From Pseudarthrobacter enclensis (GTDB taxonomy: Bacteria; Actinomycetota; Actinomycetes; Actinomycetales; Micrococcaceae), in the NCBI RefSeq assembly GCF_001457025.1, contig NZ_KQ758599.1, positions 806,001 to 870,000 on the forward strand: a stretch of 64,000 bases of DNA, read 5' to 3'. This document shows positions 16,556 to 25,276 of this stretch, in pieces. The first letter of the stretch is position 1. Each line of letters begins with the position of its first letter. The translations under genes and the position numbers were made by a program. Under the pieces are notes generated by a model. It saw only the letters and a list, made by a program, of their open reading frames with translations. It was not told where the DNA came from and ran no database searches.

Positions 16556-17965
16556 TCAGTCGTCGGTGCAGGGTGCGGCGCCGGCGGTTCCCGGCGTGTT
16601 CGGGGCCCAGTGGGGGTAGGTGCGGGTGTCGTTGGCCGGCACCCAGCGGCCGGCGTCCACCACGTAATCCCACCCCAGGCCGTCACGGCGGAGCTTTTCG
16701 ATGCCGGCCAGGAGCCGCTGGGCGTCCTCGAGCCGGGAACCGACGCCGAAGCTCGCCCGCAGCGAACCGGAGGGCAGGCCCAGCCGTTTGAGGAGCGGGT
16801 GGGCGCAGAAACGGCCATCGCGCAGGCCCACACCGTGCTCGGCGGACAGGTACGCCGCCACCAGGCCGGCGTCATAGCCCGCCACGGAGAAGTTCACCAC
16901 GCCGATGGTGTCCGTGTCCGGGTTGGTGTCCTTGAAGATCTGGTGCACCGTAACGCCGTCGATCTGCTGCAGGCCGTCCACCAGGTAGGAGCGGATGGCG
17001 GATTCGTGGGCGTGCCAGCGGTCCTGGTCGAGGCCCGCAATAACCTGGGTGGCCCGGGCCAATGTCGCAGCGCCGAGCACGTTGGGGGAGCCGCCCTCAT
17101 GCCGGGCAGGGCCGGTGGCCCAGCTGACGCCGTCGAGCCGTGCTTCCTTGACCGCGCCGCCGCCGGCAAGGTGCGGGGTGCCGGCGTCGAGCCAGTCGGG
17201 ACGGCCCACCAGGACGCCCGCGCCGAACGGTGCGTAGAGCTTGTGCCCGGAAAAGGCGAGGTAGTCGACGTCGTCCGCCGCGATGTCAACGCGGCGGTGC
17301 GGTGCGAGCTGCGCCGCGTCCACGACGATCCGTGCACCGTGTTGGTGCGCAAGGGCCGCCAAAGCCCGGACGGGGAGGATTTCCCCGGTCACGTTGGAGG
17401 CGCCGGTCACCGCCAGGAGGCTGACGCCGCCCTGCTCCAGTTCGGCACGGACCGAGTCGACGGTTCCGGCGATCGTGTCCGCCGCAACGATGCTGCGGTG
17501 CGGGACACCCTGCCACGGCAGCAGGTTCGCGTGGTGCTCGATGTCCAGGTACAGGACCTCGCCCACGGGCCGGCCGTCCACGACGGGCAGGCACCCGGCC
17601 AGCAGGTTGAGGGAGTCCGTGGTGTTCCTGGTGAAGATGACGGAATCGTCCGGACGCCCGCCCACGAACCCGCGGACGATGTCGCGGGCGTTCTCGTAGA
17701 CAGAGGTGCTGATCTGAGACGCGTAGCCCGCGCCGCGGTGGACGCTGGCGTAGAACGGCAGTATCTCGTTGAGGTACGCGGACACCAGCGAGAGGGCCGG
17801 TGCGGACGCGCCGTAGTCGAGGTTGGCGTAGCGGATGTGGCCGCCGGTGATCAGCGGAGCCTGGATTTCTGCGCCGGTGACCGCTGCGAGCGGCGCCGCG
17901 GCAGCAGCCTGGCGTTCAAAGACGACGGCGTTCGGGGCGATGGGGGAGACGATGGCAGTAGTCAC
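16556..17965 (-). CDS. SufS-like cysteine desulfurase / class V aminotransferase
   Basis: 469 residues from GTG 17965, with GAGG five bases upstream. PLP-enzyme features: Lys242 in SGHKLYAPFG (Schiff base), Asp216 in VVDAAQLAPH, His144/145 in DIEHHANLL, and Cys387 in GRFCAHPLL, the position of the catalytic Cys loop of desulfurases. The protein is longer than SufS (about 410 residues) because of an extended, weakly conserved N-terminus and a C-terminal tail of about 40 residues. It stands alone, without suf genes, behind a SAM-IV riboswitch, which suggests a role in cysteine/methionine sulfur economy rather than Fe-S assembly. The true substrate is uncertain. Confidence 0.85.
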   Translation of the reverse strand: MTTAIVSPIAPNAVVFERQAAAAAPLAAVTGAEIQAPLITGGHIRYANLDYGASAPALSLVSAYLNEILPFYASVHRGAGYASQISTSVYENARDIVRGFVGGRPDDSVIFTRNTTDSLNLLAGCLPVVDGRPVGEVLYLDIEHHANLLPWQGVPHRSIVAADTIAGTVDSVRAELEQGGVSLLAVTGASNVTGEILPVRALAALAHQHGARIVVDAAQLAPHRRVDIAADDVDYLAFSGHKLYAPFGAGVLVGRPDWLDAGTPHLAGGGAVKEARLDGVSWATGPARHEGGSPNVLGAATLARATQVIAGLDQDRWHAHESAIRSYLVDGLQQIDGVTVHQIFKDTNPDTDTIGVVNFSVAGYDAGLVAAYLSAEHGVGLRDGRFCAHPLLKRLGLPSGSLRASFGVGSRLEDAQRLLAGIEKLRRDGLGWDYVVDAGRWVPANDTRTYPHWAPNTPGTAGAAPCTDD

Positions 17966-18003
17966 AGAGACCTCACTTTGGGACAGGACTCCGTCATGGC
18001 AGG

Positions 18004-18117
18004 AATCCGCGCTTGCCGCATCCGCTCCGGACCGGCCTGGTCGTCACCCGGGGCACCCCACCGCGAATGGAGGGTTGCCGGCCAGCAAACCGGGGTTTTG
18101 CGCTGGCACTCGTGACC
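18004..18117 (-). promoter_or_regulatory. SAM-IV riboswitch aptamer
   Basis: Read on the minus strand, the segment starts GGTCACGAGTGCCAGCG, then has CCCCGGTTTGCTGGCCGGCA, ACCCTCC, GCGGTGGGGTGCCCCGGGTG, ACGACC, and ends GCGGCAAGCGCGGATT. Order, spacing and core nucleotides correspond to the actinobacterial SAM-IV aptamer as I recall it from the mycobacterial RNA of known structure; the opening GGTC pairs with GACC, and the 3' GCGGCAAGCGCGG forms the SAM-IV-specific pseudoknot part. It lies 39 bases before the cysteine-desulfurase-like start. High SAM should switch that gene off; whether this acts on translation or transcription is not clear from the short platform. Confidence 0.9.
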
Positions 18118-18220
18118 TGGATAAAACCATAGAACATCCGGCAGCCTGGTCTGAAGCCGGAAGAATTGTTAAGGCCTTTGTTACGCGGTTGCAGGAATCC
18201 GCGGATTTGCCGAACATCAC

Positions 18221-18256
18221 GATGGCGGACGGCCCGCATGCGGGCCGCCCGCCATC
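18221..18256 (-). terminator. GC-rich palindrome, possible terminator of hisN
   Basis: An 18-bp inverted repeat with one mismatch (centre GCATGC) lies 30 bases past the hisN stop on the minus strand. There is no T run after it on the minus strand, so it may need Rho or act as an RNA-stabilising end. It also separates hisN from the riboswitch-controlled unit. Confidence 0.5.
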
Positions 18257-18286
18257 GAAAATTCGCTGCTCTGGTGCTTCCGCTTC

Positions 18287-19099
18287 CTAGAGGAGGTCGT
18301 CCAGTCCGGGGTTCAAACGGTGCAGCACCTCGGTGTGCAGGATCGAGTTGGTGGCCAGTGCGTTGCCGCCGAACGGGCCGTCCTCACCCTCCAGCGACGT
18401 AAAGCGGCCACCGGCCTCCACCACGATCGGCACGAGGGCCGCCATGTCGTACAGGTTCAGTTCGGGTTCGCAGGCAATGTCCACCGAACCTTCCGCCACC
18501 ATGCAGTAGGACCAGAAGTCGCCATAGGCGCGGGTGCGCCACACGTCCTCGGTCAGGCCAAGGAAGTCGTCAAGGTTTCCGCGTTCCTTCCAGCCGCCCA
18601 GGCTCGAATAGGAGAGGGAGGCGTCGGAGAGGCTGGAAACGTCCGAAACCCGCAGCCGGGTGGCCGACGCCAGGGAGCGTCCCATGTAGGCGCCCATGCC
18701 TTTGGCCCCCCACCACCGTTTGCCCAGGGCCGGCGCGCTGACCACCCCCACCACCGGTTCGCCCTCGTCAACGAGCGCGATCAGGGTGGCCCACACCGGA
18801 ACGCCGCGGACGAAGTTCTTGGTGCCGTCGATGGGGTCGATGATCCACTGCCGCGATCCGTGGCCGGTGCTGCCGAACTCTTCACCCAGGACGGCGTCGC
18901 GGGGACGGGAGCGGGAAAGCTGCCCGCGAATGGCTTCTTCGGCTGCCTTGTCCGCATCCGTGACCGGCGTCAGGTCGGGCTTGGTCTCCACGTGCAGGTC
19001 CAGTGCCTTGAAACGGCTCATGGTCTGGTCATCCACGGAGTCGGCCAGGACATGGGCCAGGCGCAGGTCGTCGTTATAGGTCGAAGCGGGTTGGATCAT
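18287..19099 (-). CDS. hisN: histidinol-phosphatase of the inositol-monophosphatase fold
   Basis: 270 residues from ATG 19099. The metal-binding motifs of the IMPase superfamily are present: [30 protein letters not shown] and the C-terminal [14 protein letters not shown]. Actinobacteria use a HisN of this type to dephosphorylate histidinol phosphate in histidine biosynthesis. The gene typically sits beside aroA, rsgA and sigR in this phylum, and does so here, which supports HisN over other IMPase-like phosphatases. It is 58 bases downstream of rsgA in the same direction. Confidence 0.87.
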   Translation of the reverse strand: MIQPASTYNDDLRLAHVLADSVDDQTMSRFKALDLHVETKPDLTPVTDADKAAEEAIRGQLSRSRPRDAVLGEEFGSTGHGSRQWIIDPIDGTKNFVRGVPVWATLIALVDEGEPVVGVVSAPALGKRWWGAKGMGAYMGRSLASATRLRVSDVSSLSDASLSYSSLGGWKERGNLDDFLGLTEDVWRTRAYGDFWSYCMVAEGSVDIACEPELNLYDMAALVPIVVEAGGRFTSLEGEDGPFGGNALATNSILHTEVLHRLNPGLDDLL

Positions 19100-19157
19100 G
19101 GTTCCAAACTACCGTCTGCCGGCTGTTCTGCCGGGAGGTGGGGCGTGCCGGATGACG

Positions 19158-20273
19158 CTAGCTGATGGTGCCGAGCTCTTTGGTTTCCTGCGCTTCCATC
19201 CGGGGGTCGGCGCCCAGGAGCCTGCGCAGCGATGCCAGCCGGGCCTCGCCGGTGGGGCCGGCGTGTCCTGCGGCGACCCAGGCGTCGAGTCCGCAGTTCA
19301 CCGCCGCGGCGGTGTGCTTGCAGCCGCGTTCACAGTCTGCCGTGCCCGGATGCAGGTCCGGGAACGAAGCCAGGATGCGGTCCGGATCCACGTGGGCCAG
19401 GCCGAAGGAGCGAATGCCCGGAGTGTCGATGATCCAGCTGCCGGGAGGGGAGCCGGCCAGCCGGAGGGCCAAGGCGGACGATGACGTGTGCCGGCCCCGC
19501 CCGGTGACCGCGTTCACGCCCCCGGTGGCCCGTTCTGCGCCGGTCAGGGCGTTCACCATGGTCGATTTTCCGACGCCGGAGTGTCCCAGCATCACCGTGA
19601 CCTTGCCGTCGAGATGGTTGCGCAGGTCCGCCACGGCGGAGCTGTCGAGGCGGGCGGAGAGGCCGTCATCCGAGCGGGCGTCGATGCCGGAAGCCTGGAG
19701 GTCCGCGGTCCGGCTGATGATTACAGGAAAGTCCAGGTGGGTGTAGTTGGACAACAGCTCCGCGGGATCCTTGACGTCCGCCTTGGTGACCAGGAGGATC
19801 GGGTCGATGCCGGCGTCGTACGCGGCCACCAGCGCACGGTCGATGAAGCCGGTGCGCGGCTCGGGGTTGGCGGCAGCAACCACGATGACCAGCTGGTCCG
19901 CGTTGGCCACCACAACGCGTTCCACGGGATCGGTGTCGTCGGCGCTGCGGCGCAGGAGGGTCTTGCGTTCCTGGATCTTCACGAGCCTGGCCAGCGTGTG
20001 GGGATCGCCGGACACGTCACCCACCAGGGAGACGAAGTCCCCGGCTACCACCGGGTTGCGGCGCAGCTCGCGGGCGCGTGCCGCAACGACCGTCCGCTCC
20101 CGGCCGGAGTCCTCACCCACCACCGCGGTGTACCGTCCGCGGTCCACGGTGACGATGCGGCCCGTGACAGCATCATCGTGGCTGGGACGGTCCTTCGTCC
20201 GTGGACGGGTGCCCTTCTTGTTCGGCCGGATCCTGACGTCCGACTCGTCCCAGGAGTCAGTCCTTCGCGGCAC
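19158..20273 (-). CDS. rsgA: ribosome small-subunit GTPase RsgA
   Basis: 371 residues from GTG 20273, 17 bases inside the 3' end of aroA; this start gives the usual actinobacterial N-terminus (DSWDESDVRIRPNKKGTRPR). OB-fold (VTGRIVTVDRGRYTAVV) is followed by a circularly permuted GTPase: G4 LLVTKAD precedes G1 GHSGVGKS and G3 IIDTPG. A C-terminal zinc site shows as CERGCKH plus a later Cys (AVNCGLD). RsgA helps mature the 30S subunit. Translational coupling to aroA is indicated by the overlap. Confidence 0.95.
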   Translation of the reverse strand: MPRRTDSWDESDVRIRPNKKGTRPRTKDRPSHDDAVTGRIVTVDRGRYTAVVGEDSGRERTVVAARARELRRNPVVAGDFVSLVGDVSGDPHTLARLVKIQERKTLLRRSADDTDPVERVVVANADQLVIVVAAANPEPRTGFIDRALVAAYDAGIDPILLVTKADVKDPAELLSNYTHLDFPVIISRTADLQASGIDARSDDGLSARLDSSAVADLRNHLDGKVTVMLGHSGVGKSTMVNALTGAERATGGVNAVTGRGRHTSSSALALRLAGSPPGSWIIDTPGIRSFGLAHVDPDRILASFPDLHPGTADCERGCKHTAAAVNCGLDAWVAAGHAGPTGEARLASLRRLLGADPRMEAQETKELGTIS

Positions 20274-21684
20274 CGGCTGAACCTTCCGCGGTGGAGCCTT
20301 CCCGGGACCCGCCCACGCCGTTGCTGTCCGGTGCCAGCATGTCTGCCCAGAGCCGGGGGAAGTCCGGCATGGTCTTCGCGGTGGTGGCGATGTCCTCCAC
20401 CTGGACTCCCTCGACTGCGAGGCCGAGGATCGCGCCGGCGGTGGCCATGCGGTGGTCGGCATAGCTGTGGACGACGCCGGCGTGCAGCTTCCGGGGCCGG
20501 ATCACCAGGCCGTCGCTGGTTTCTTCAGCGTCTCCGCCCAGCCGGTTGATTTCCGTTACCAGCGCGGCGAGCCGGTCGGTCTCGTGTCCGCGGAGGTGGG
20601 CGATGCCCGTCAGCCGTGAGGGGCTCCCGGCGAGGGCGCACAGCGCAGCCACCGTCGGTGCCAGTTCGCTGGTGTCGGCAAAGTCCCCGCCTTTGATCTC
20701 CGGCCCGCCGGTGACGGTGAGGACGCCGTCCTCCAACGACACTGACGCACCCATCTGCGCCAGGATGCTGCGCCACAGGTCGCCCACCTGCTGGGTCCCG
20801 GCCGGCCATCCCGGGACCCTGACGGTCCCGTGCGAAGCCAGCGCCGCGGCGAGGAACGGCCCGGCGTTGGACAGGTCCTGCTCAATCTGCTGGTCAAAGG
20901 CCCGGATGGGCCCGGGGGACACCACCCAGTGGTTGGGCACGGAGTCGTCCACCACCACGCCGGCACCCCGCAGCACCGCCACCGTCATGGTGATGTGGTC
21001 CAGGCTGGGTACCGGCTTCCCGACGTGTTCCAGGTGCAGCCCCTCGGTGAAGCGGGCGCCGACCAGGAGCAGGGCGGAGACGAACTGCGAGGAGGCGCTG
21101 GCATCGATGACCAGGTGGCCGCCGCGGACTTCCCCGGTGCCCTCCACGATGAACGGCAGGGACCCTGGTGTTCCGCCGTCCTCGCCCGACACGCTGACGC
21201 CAAGGGCTTTCAACGCCTCGATGATGGTTCCCATGGGGCGTTTCCGGGCGTGCGGGTCGCCGTCGAAGGTGCTGGCTCCGCTGCGCAGCGCGGCGAGCGG
21301 CGGAACGAAACGCATCACCGTGCCGGCGAGCCCGCAATCGATGCGGACTTCCGGTCCGGATCCGCCGGTTGGGCCGGCCGGGCGGCCCTGCTGCAGCGGA
21401 ACCACCTCAAGGTCGGGACCGAACGCGCCGTCTCCCGGGACCTCCGTAATCGTTGCGCCCAGGTTCCGCAGGGCGTCGATCATGAGGGCCGAATCCCTGG
21501 AATGCAGGGGCGCGCGCAGCCGGGAGGGACCATCCGCCAGGGCGGCCAGGACAAGGTACCTGTTGGTGAGGGACTTTGAGCCCGGCACGGTCACGGTGGC
21601 GTTGATGGGCCGGGCGGCGTACGGCGCAGGCCAGTGGGGGACAGGTGCTCCGGCGTCTTCCCGGGCGGCAGCTGCAGCGGTCAT
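20257..21684 (-). CDS. aroA: 3-phosphoshikimate 1-carboxyvinyltransferase (EPSP synthase)
   Basis: 475 residues from ATG 21684. Joins shikimate 3-phosphate and PEP in the aromatic amino acid pathway. Seen: VTVPGSKSLTNRYLVLAALA near the N-terminus, CGLAGTVMRFVPPLAAL, GDPHARKRPMG, and DHRMATAGAILG near the end. The glyphosate-loop region reads AGTVMRF instead of the E. coli AGTAMRP; this is the common actinobacterial form. The C-terminus has a low-complexity tail (Gly/Ser/Ala-rich, about 25 residues). It starts five bases downstream of the DoxX-like gene and overlaps rsgA. Confidence 0.96.
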   Translation of the reverse strand: MTAAAAAREDAGAPVPHWPAPYAARPINATVTVPGSKSLTNRYLVLAALADGPSRLRAPLHSRDSALMIDALRNLGATITEVPGDGAFGPDLEVVPLQQGRPAGPTGGSGPEVRIDCGLAGTVMRFVPPLAALRSGASTFDGDPHARKRPMGTIIEALKALGVSVSGEDGGTPGSLPFIVEGTGEVRGGHLVIDASASSQFVSALLLVGARFTEGLHLEHVGKPVPSLDHITMTVAVLRGAGVVVDDSVPNHWVVSPGPIRAFDQQIEQDLSNAGPFLAAALASHGTVRVPGWPAGTQQVGDLWRSILAQMGASVSLEDGVLTVTGGPEIKGGDFADTSELAPTVAALCALAGSPSRLTGIAHLRGHETDRLAALVTEINRLGGDAEETSDGLVIRPRKLHAGVVHSYADHRMATAGAILGLAVEGVQVEDIATTAKTMPDFPRLWADMLAPDSNGVGGSREGSTAEGSAGAAKD

Positions 21685-21689
21685 TCCTT

Positions 21690-22238
21690 CTAGGCCCCCG
21701 TAGCCTGCTCCACGGCGCGGCGCACTGCCTTGTCTGCCTTGGACAGCTTCTTGTTGGTGGTCTTGCGGGCATCCGCTGCCAGGTGGGCGGCGCCCTTGCG
21801 CGCATCGGCGGCAAGGTGTTCGGCACGCCAGGCCAGCCCGGGCTTGCCTGCCGTATCCACTGATGCCAGCAGCGCCCCGCCGCTGAGTGACAGGTTCTTG
21901 AGCAGCTGGCTGCGCCGGGACTCCCGGCCTTCCTTGCTGCTGATGTCCGCGCTGCGCCACTCAACAAACGTGTTGAGCAGTGAGACGACCGTCAGGACCG
22001 TCGCCGACAGCCGGGAAAACTTGCCCAGGCCGAACAGCACCCCGGCGCCCACCTGCGTTCCACCGATGACCCGTGCCAACGTTTTCTCGTCCGTCTGGAA
22101 GGGCAGCGACGCTGCTGCCTTGCGGAGCAGGGGGGACAGCTGCTGTGCCGTGTCATCGGCGTTCTTGAGCTTGTCCAATCCGGCGATGACAAAACTGGAA
22201 GCCAGCATGGGGCGGGCGAGCGTGCGGACAACGGACAT
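21690..22238 (-). CDS. DoxX-family membrane protein
   Basis: 182 residues from ATG 22238 with AGGAGG six bases upstream. Four hydrophobic segments typical of Dox[57 protein letters not shown], and [15 protein letters not shown]. The C-terminal ~50 residues are Lys/Ala-rich and hydrophilic ([18 protein letters not shown], a short direct repeat). DoxX proteins are often linked to redox or thiol stress; mycobacterial DoxX forms a complex with superoxide dismutase. It is divergent from sigR, whose promoter lies 68 bases away, which fits such a role. The function is not proven. Confidence 0.85.
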   Translation of the reverse strand: MSVVRTLARPMLASSFVIAGLDKLKNADDTAQQLSPLLRKAAASLPFQTDEKTLARVIGGTQVGAGVLFGLGKFSRLSATVLTVVSLLNTFVEWRSADISSKEGRESRRSQLLKNLSLSGGALLASVDTAGKPGLAWRAEHLAADARKGAAHLAADARKTTNKKLSKADKAVRRAVEQATGA

Positions 22239-22305
22239 GGATTTCCTCCTGGCTGGACGAACCGCATCGGCAGCGGCCCAAGTCCGTTCTAGTCTTGCAC
22301 TTTTG

Positions 22306-22332
22306 GGGAATATTTGCCCAAGGAGCACGGTT
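22306..22332 (+). promoter_or_regulatory. sigma-R/SigH-type promoter in front of sigR
   Basis: GGGAAT (22306-22311), exactly 18 bases, then GTT (22330-22332). This matches the -35 GGGAAT and -10 GTT of Streptomyces SigR and Mycobacterium SigH promoters. Transcription would start near 22338, about 195 bases before the chosen sigR start. It implies positive autoregulation under thiol-oxidative stress. Confidence 0.82.
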
Positions 22333-22534
22333 ATGGCCATTGGGTCGACGCATGGGGTGCGGCCCATCGTCAGTGATTGCGGACGGGACACCGGACAGAG
22401 AGTGGAGTTGGGCTTTGGCGAGGGTGTTGGAGGAGACCGGAGTGGCAGGCCCGGTGGAGCTGGCCAGGTTGACGGACGGGCTGGGCGGTTCCGGTACGCC
22501 CCGGCCAAGGGGCCTGACAGTAGACTTGAAGGCA

Positions 22535-23296
22535 ATGAGTACCCTGGATCCGGCCGTTTCGGCCATGTATGAGGCGTCCCGCGGTGAGGCACAGGACAGC
22601 GGGAACGTCCTGCCCCGGCCTTCCGGCGCGGCCTCCAACGCACCAGCCGGTGAAGCCGGCGCTGACCTTGATGTCTCTGCCGAGACCATGGAAGAACGCC
22701 GTCAGCGGTTTGAACGCGACGCCATGCAATACGTTGACCAGCTGTATTCAGCTGCGATGCGGATGGCCCGCAACCCTTCCGACGCCGAGGACCTTGTCCA
22801 GGAGGCGTACACCAAGGCCTTCTCCGCGTTCCATCAGTACAAGCCGGGCACCAACCTCAAAGCCTGGCTCTACAGGATCCTGACGAATACGTACATCAAT
22901 CTGTACCGCAAGCGGCAGCGTGAACCCCTCCAGTCCAACTCGGACACCATCGAGGACTGGCAGTTGGCGCGGGCCGAATCACACACCTCGAGCGGGCTCC
23001 GTTCCGCCGAGGCGGAGGCGTTGGACCATCTTCCGGATTCCGACGTCAAGCGCGCACTGCAGGACATTCCGGAGGAGTTCCGCCTGGCCGTGTACTTCGC
23101 CGATGTCGAGGGCTTCGCCTACAAGGAGATCTCGGACATCATGAACACGCCTATCGGCACGGTGATGTCCCGGCTTCACCGCGGCCGGAAGATGTTGCGG
23201 GACATGCTCGCGGAGTACGCCGCGGAGCGCGGATTCAAGACGGGCGCGGAATCGCAGGCCGCGGCCGACAGCAAACAACAGGAGAGCAGGAAATGA
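22535..23296 (+). CDS. sigR: ECF sigma factor SigR/SigH (thiol-oxidative stress)
   Basis: 253 residues from ATG 22535, with GAAGG just upstream; a shorter start at METMEERR-like Met codons is possible. Region 2 ([31 protein letters not shown], quoted here only as the landmark [10 protein letters not shown]) and region 4 ([34 protein letters not shown]) are clear. The long N-terminal region before YVDQLY resembles actinobacterial SigR/SigH. The frame stays open upstream to an ATG at 22352, giving a possible 61-residue extension from the sigma-R promoter transcript. The gene overlaps rsrA by four bases. It directs transcription of thioredoxin and other redox genes in relatives. Confidence 0.95.
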   Translation: MSTLDPAVSAMYEASRGEAQDSGNVLPRPSGAASNAPAGEAGADLDVSAETMEERRQRFERDAMQYVDQLYSAAMRMARNPSDAEDLVQEAYTKAFSAFHQYKPGTNLKAWLYRILTNTYINLYRKRQREPLQSNSDTIEDWQLARAESHTSSGLRSAEAEALDHLPDSDVKRALQDIPEEFRLAVYFADVEGFAYKEISDIMNTPIGTVMSRLHRGRKMLRDMLAEYAAERGFKTGAESQAAADSKQQESRK

Positions 23297-23553
23297 GCGA
23301 CTGCCAGGGATTGGGCGATTGCGACGACACCAGGATGCAGCGCATCTACGAGTACCTTGACGGTGCGTTGACCCGGGAGGACCTCTCGGAGATCAAGGAC
23401 CACCTTGACGAGTGCCCGGAATGCACGGAGCAGTATGACCTTGAGTGCGTCATCCGGAACATGGTCAAGCGTTCCTGCACCGAAGCGGCCCCGGAGAACC
23501 TGAAGAACGCCATCCTGGACCGTATCCACGCCATCAGGCCGGTGGAGGCGTAG
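23293..23553 (+). CDS. rsrA: zinc-containing anti-sigma factor RsrA
   Basis: 86 residues, start overlapping the sigR stop (ATGA). The ZAS motif is present as HLDECPEC (H-x3-C-x2-C), with further Cys residues at the N-terminus (SDCQGLGDC) and at DLEC and RSC. In Streptomyces RsrA, Cys11, His37, Cys41 and Cys44 hold zinc, and disulfide formation releases SigR. The same ligand set is available here, so it should be the redox switch for the sigma factor encoded just upstream. A strong terminator follows. Confidence 0.95.
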   Translation: MSDCQGLGDCDDTRMQRIYEYLDGALTREDLSEIKDHLDECPECTEQYDLECVIRNMVKRSCTEAAPENLKNAILDRIHAIRPVEA

Positions 23554-23570
23554 TCCCACGTTCGTGACAA

Positions 23571-23618
23571 GAAAAGGGACCCCGGATGCCACAGTGGCGT
23601 CCGGGGTCCCTTTTCTTT
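23571..23618. terminator. bidirectional terminator between rsrA and bL37 gene
   Basis: A 20-bp stem (23571-23590 with 23596-23615; one T-G pair, ACAGT loop) with GAAAA at its outer left and TTTTCTTT at its right. It can stop both the sigR-rsrA transcript and the convergent bL37 gene. Confidence 0.92.
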
Positions 23619-23641
23619 GAACCGCTGAACCTGGCTGGTGC

Positions 23642-23716
23642 CTAGGTGTTGGGGCGCTTCCCGTGGTTCGCGCCGCCACGCTTACGGTCACGACGCTTGC
23701 GTGCACGCTTGCTCAT
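23642..23716 (-). CDS. 50S ribosomal protein bL37 (24 residues)
   Basis: A 24-codon gene: starts MSKRARKRRDRKRGG and ends ANHGKRPNT. AAGGAGG (23723-23729) sits six bases before the ATG. It matches the actinobacterial small ribosomal protein bL37, first seen in mycobacterial ribosome structures (same length, same basic start and the ANHGKRPN end), also listed as an AURKAIP1/COX24-like domain protein. It binds 23S rRNA on the large subunit. The gene converges on the rsrA terminator. Short length makes it easy to miss. Confidence 0.92.
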   Translation of the reverse strand: MSKRARKRRDRKRGGANHGKRPNT

Positions 23717-23772
23717 AGCTGGCCTCCTTACTTTCGGTACTCAAAAGAGCTGCCCTCCAGTCTCCCACATGA

Positions 23773-24435
23773 TCAGACTGGCCGCGAACCGGCTGGCCCT
23801 GCGTGACCTGCGGAATCAGCGGAAGGCTTCCGGTCCAGGGAATCCACGACGGCGGTCCTCGCCTGATCCAGTACGGTACGGAGAACCTCCAGCGCCGCAG
23901 GGCTGAGCGGCTCCCCGCCGGCCCGGAGGCGAAGCTCGCGGCGCAGGTCGTCCCGGAACGCCTGAAGCATCAGGTCCGCTTCCTTGAGCGCCCGGCTTCC
24001 CTCGGCACTTGTTTCCATATTCCCTGCCCCGGTGACCCTGGCAGCAGTGCGCGCGGCTTCTGCTGTGGCGGCAAGATCGGCCCGGAGGCTCCGCATGTTG
24101 CTTTGGATGTCCTCCCGGAGGTTGTCTGCCAGGCGGCGCACCGACGCGGAGATGCCGTCCTCGACGCCTGCCAGTTCGTCACGGCGGCTGTTGAGCTCGG
24201 CGAGGCCGGCGGCCGTGATGCGGTAGTTGGTCCTCCTGCCGGCCGTTTCTGTGGAGACCAGCCCCTCCTCCTCCAGTTTTCCCAGGCGGGGGTAGACCGT
24301 GCCGGCACTGGGGGAGTAGGTGCCGCCGAACCGGTCGGTCAGGGCCCTGATGAGTTCATAGCCGTGCTTGGGCCCGGACTCGAGCAGTGCCAGGAGGTAC
24401 AGCCGCAGGGCGCCGTGCGCGAAGACCGGCGGCAT
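23773..24435 (-). CDS. PadR-family transcriptional regulator
   Basis: 220 residues from ATG 24435. N-terminal PadR winged helix is clear (LRLYLLALLESGPKHGYELI, TYSPSAGTVYPRLGKLEEEGLV). The long C-terminal part (residues about 90-190) is predicted to be helical and mediates dimerisation. The start overlaps the stop of the DUF4097 gene by one base, so both are one operon. Twin palindromes in front of that operon (25277-25336) are the likely binding sites, giving negative autoregulation. The inducer is unknown. Confidence 0.92.
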   Translation of the reverse strand: MPPVFAHGALRLYLLALLESGPKHGYELIRALTDRFGGTYSPSAGTVYPRLGKLEEEGLVSTETAGRRTNYRITAAGLAELNSRRDELAGVEDGISASVRRLADNLREDIQSNMRSLRADLAATAEAARTAARVTGAGNMETSAEGSRALKEADLMLQAFRDDLRRELRLRAGGEPLSPAALEVLRTVLDQARTAVVDSLDRKPSADSAGHAGPAGSRPV

Positions 24436-25262
24436 CAGAGTCCGGCTTCCGCGTTCCCGCCTGCCGGACCGTGGAAGATGGAGGTCCTGCCTGATACAGA
24501 GTTGGTGCGCACCAGCATCAGCTGCCGGTCCGGCCCGGCGATGGTCTCCACTTTCCCTCCCACCTGGGCGTAGCGCTGGTCGTTGATGACCACGGACCCG
24601 CTGGCGGACTTGGCAATGATGTCCACTCCGATGTCGTGCGGCAGGCGGATGGTGAGGTCTCCGGAGACCGAGTTGGAGCCGAAGTCCTCGGTGAAGCCCA
24701 GGAGGTCGAAGTTCAGGTGTCCGCTGACGGTGTGGGCCCGGACGTGGCTGAGCCTCCCGGATGCTGTCACCTCGCCGGAGACGCTCTTTGCCGTGAGGAC
24801 GCCGTCGTGGGCCCGGGCCGTCACGTCGCCGCTGACGGTGTTGATGTGGAGTTCACCCGCAGTATGGTCCGCGATGACAGAGCCGGAGACCGTGTTCAGC
24901 CGGGTGCGTCCGGTGATTCCGGAGACCAGTCCGTGGCCGCTGACCGTTCCGGCTTCAATCTCCACGCCGGCCGGCACGGCGATGCTGATCACGGCGGAGT
25001 TTTCGCTGTTATGGCTGACGGCGCCCATCAGGTTCCTGAACCAGCCCTGCGGACCGTGGAGCTGGTGCCGCACCTCCAGCCGCCCGTCCGTGAGGGAGAC
25101 CGCCACGGGGTCGCCCTGGACGTCGGAGATCTCAATGCGGGTCACAGGGTCAGCGTGGGTCACCACATCGAACCGGCCGCGGACCATGCCGAGCCTGAGT
25201 GATGCCACGCCGTCAACATCGATGGCCTGTGGGTCGGTGACCGTCCAGCTTTGCTCTGACAT
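24435..25262 (-). CDS. DUF4097 beta-repeat (putative adhesin-like) protein
   Basis: 275 residues from ATG 25262, with GGAGG four bases upstream; the longer frame has no better start. The middle consists of repeated beta-strand units with a recurring (T/S)VSG motif every ~18-20 residues (LNTVSGSV, INTVSGDV, AKSVSGEV, AHTVSGHL, SNSVSGDL, TNSVSGRT), typical of DUF4097. No signal peptide or membrane helix is visible. Such proteins commonly accompany PadR or PspC-type regulators; their biochemical role is unknown. It is co-transcribed with, and probably controlled by, the PadR protein. Confidence 0.85.
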   Translation of the reverse strand: MSEQSWTVTDPQAIDVDGVASLRLGMVRGRFDVVTHADPVTRIEISDVQGDPVAVSLTDGRLEVRHQLHGPQGWFRNLMGAVSHNSENSAVISIAVPAGVEIEAGTVSGHGLVSGITGRTRLNTVSGSVIADHTAGELHINTVSGDVTARAHDGVLTAKSVSGEVTASGRLSHVRAHTVSGHLNFDLLGFTEDFGSNSVSGDLTIRLPHDIGVDIIAKSASGSVVINDQRYAQVGGKVETIAGPDRQLMLVRTNSVSGRTSIFHGPAGGNAEAGL

Positions 25263-25276
25263 TGATCCTCCAAAGA

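Noticed and set aside
18118..18200. sigma-A promoter for the SAM-IV riboswitch transcript
   Set aside because: Some AT-rich pieces are present on the minus strand but no pair with convincing spacing could be chosen.
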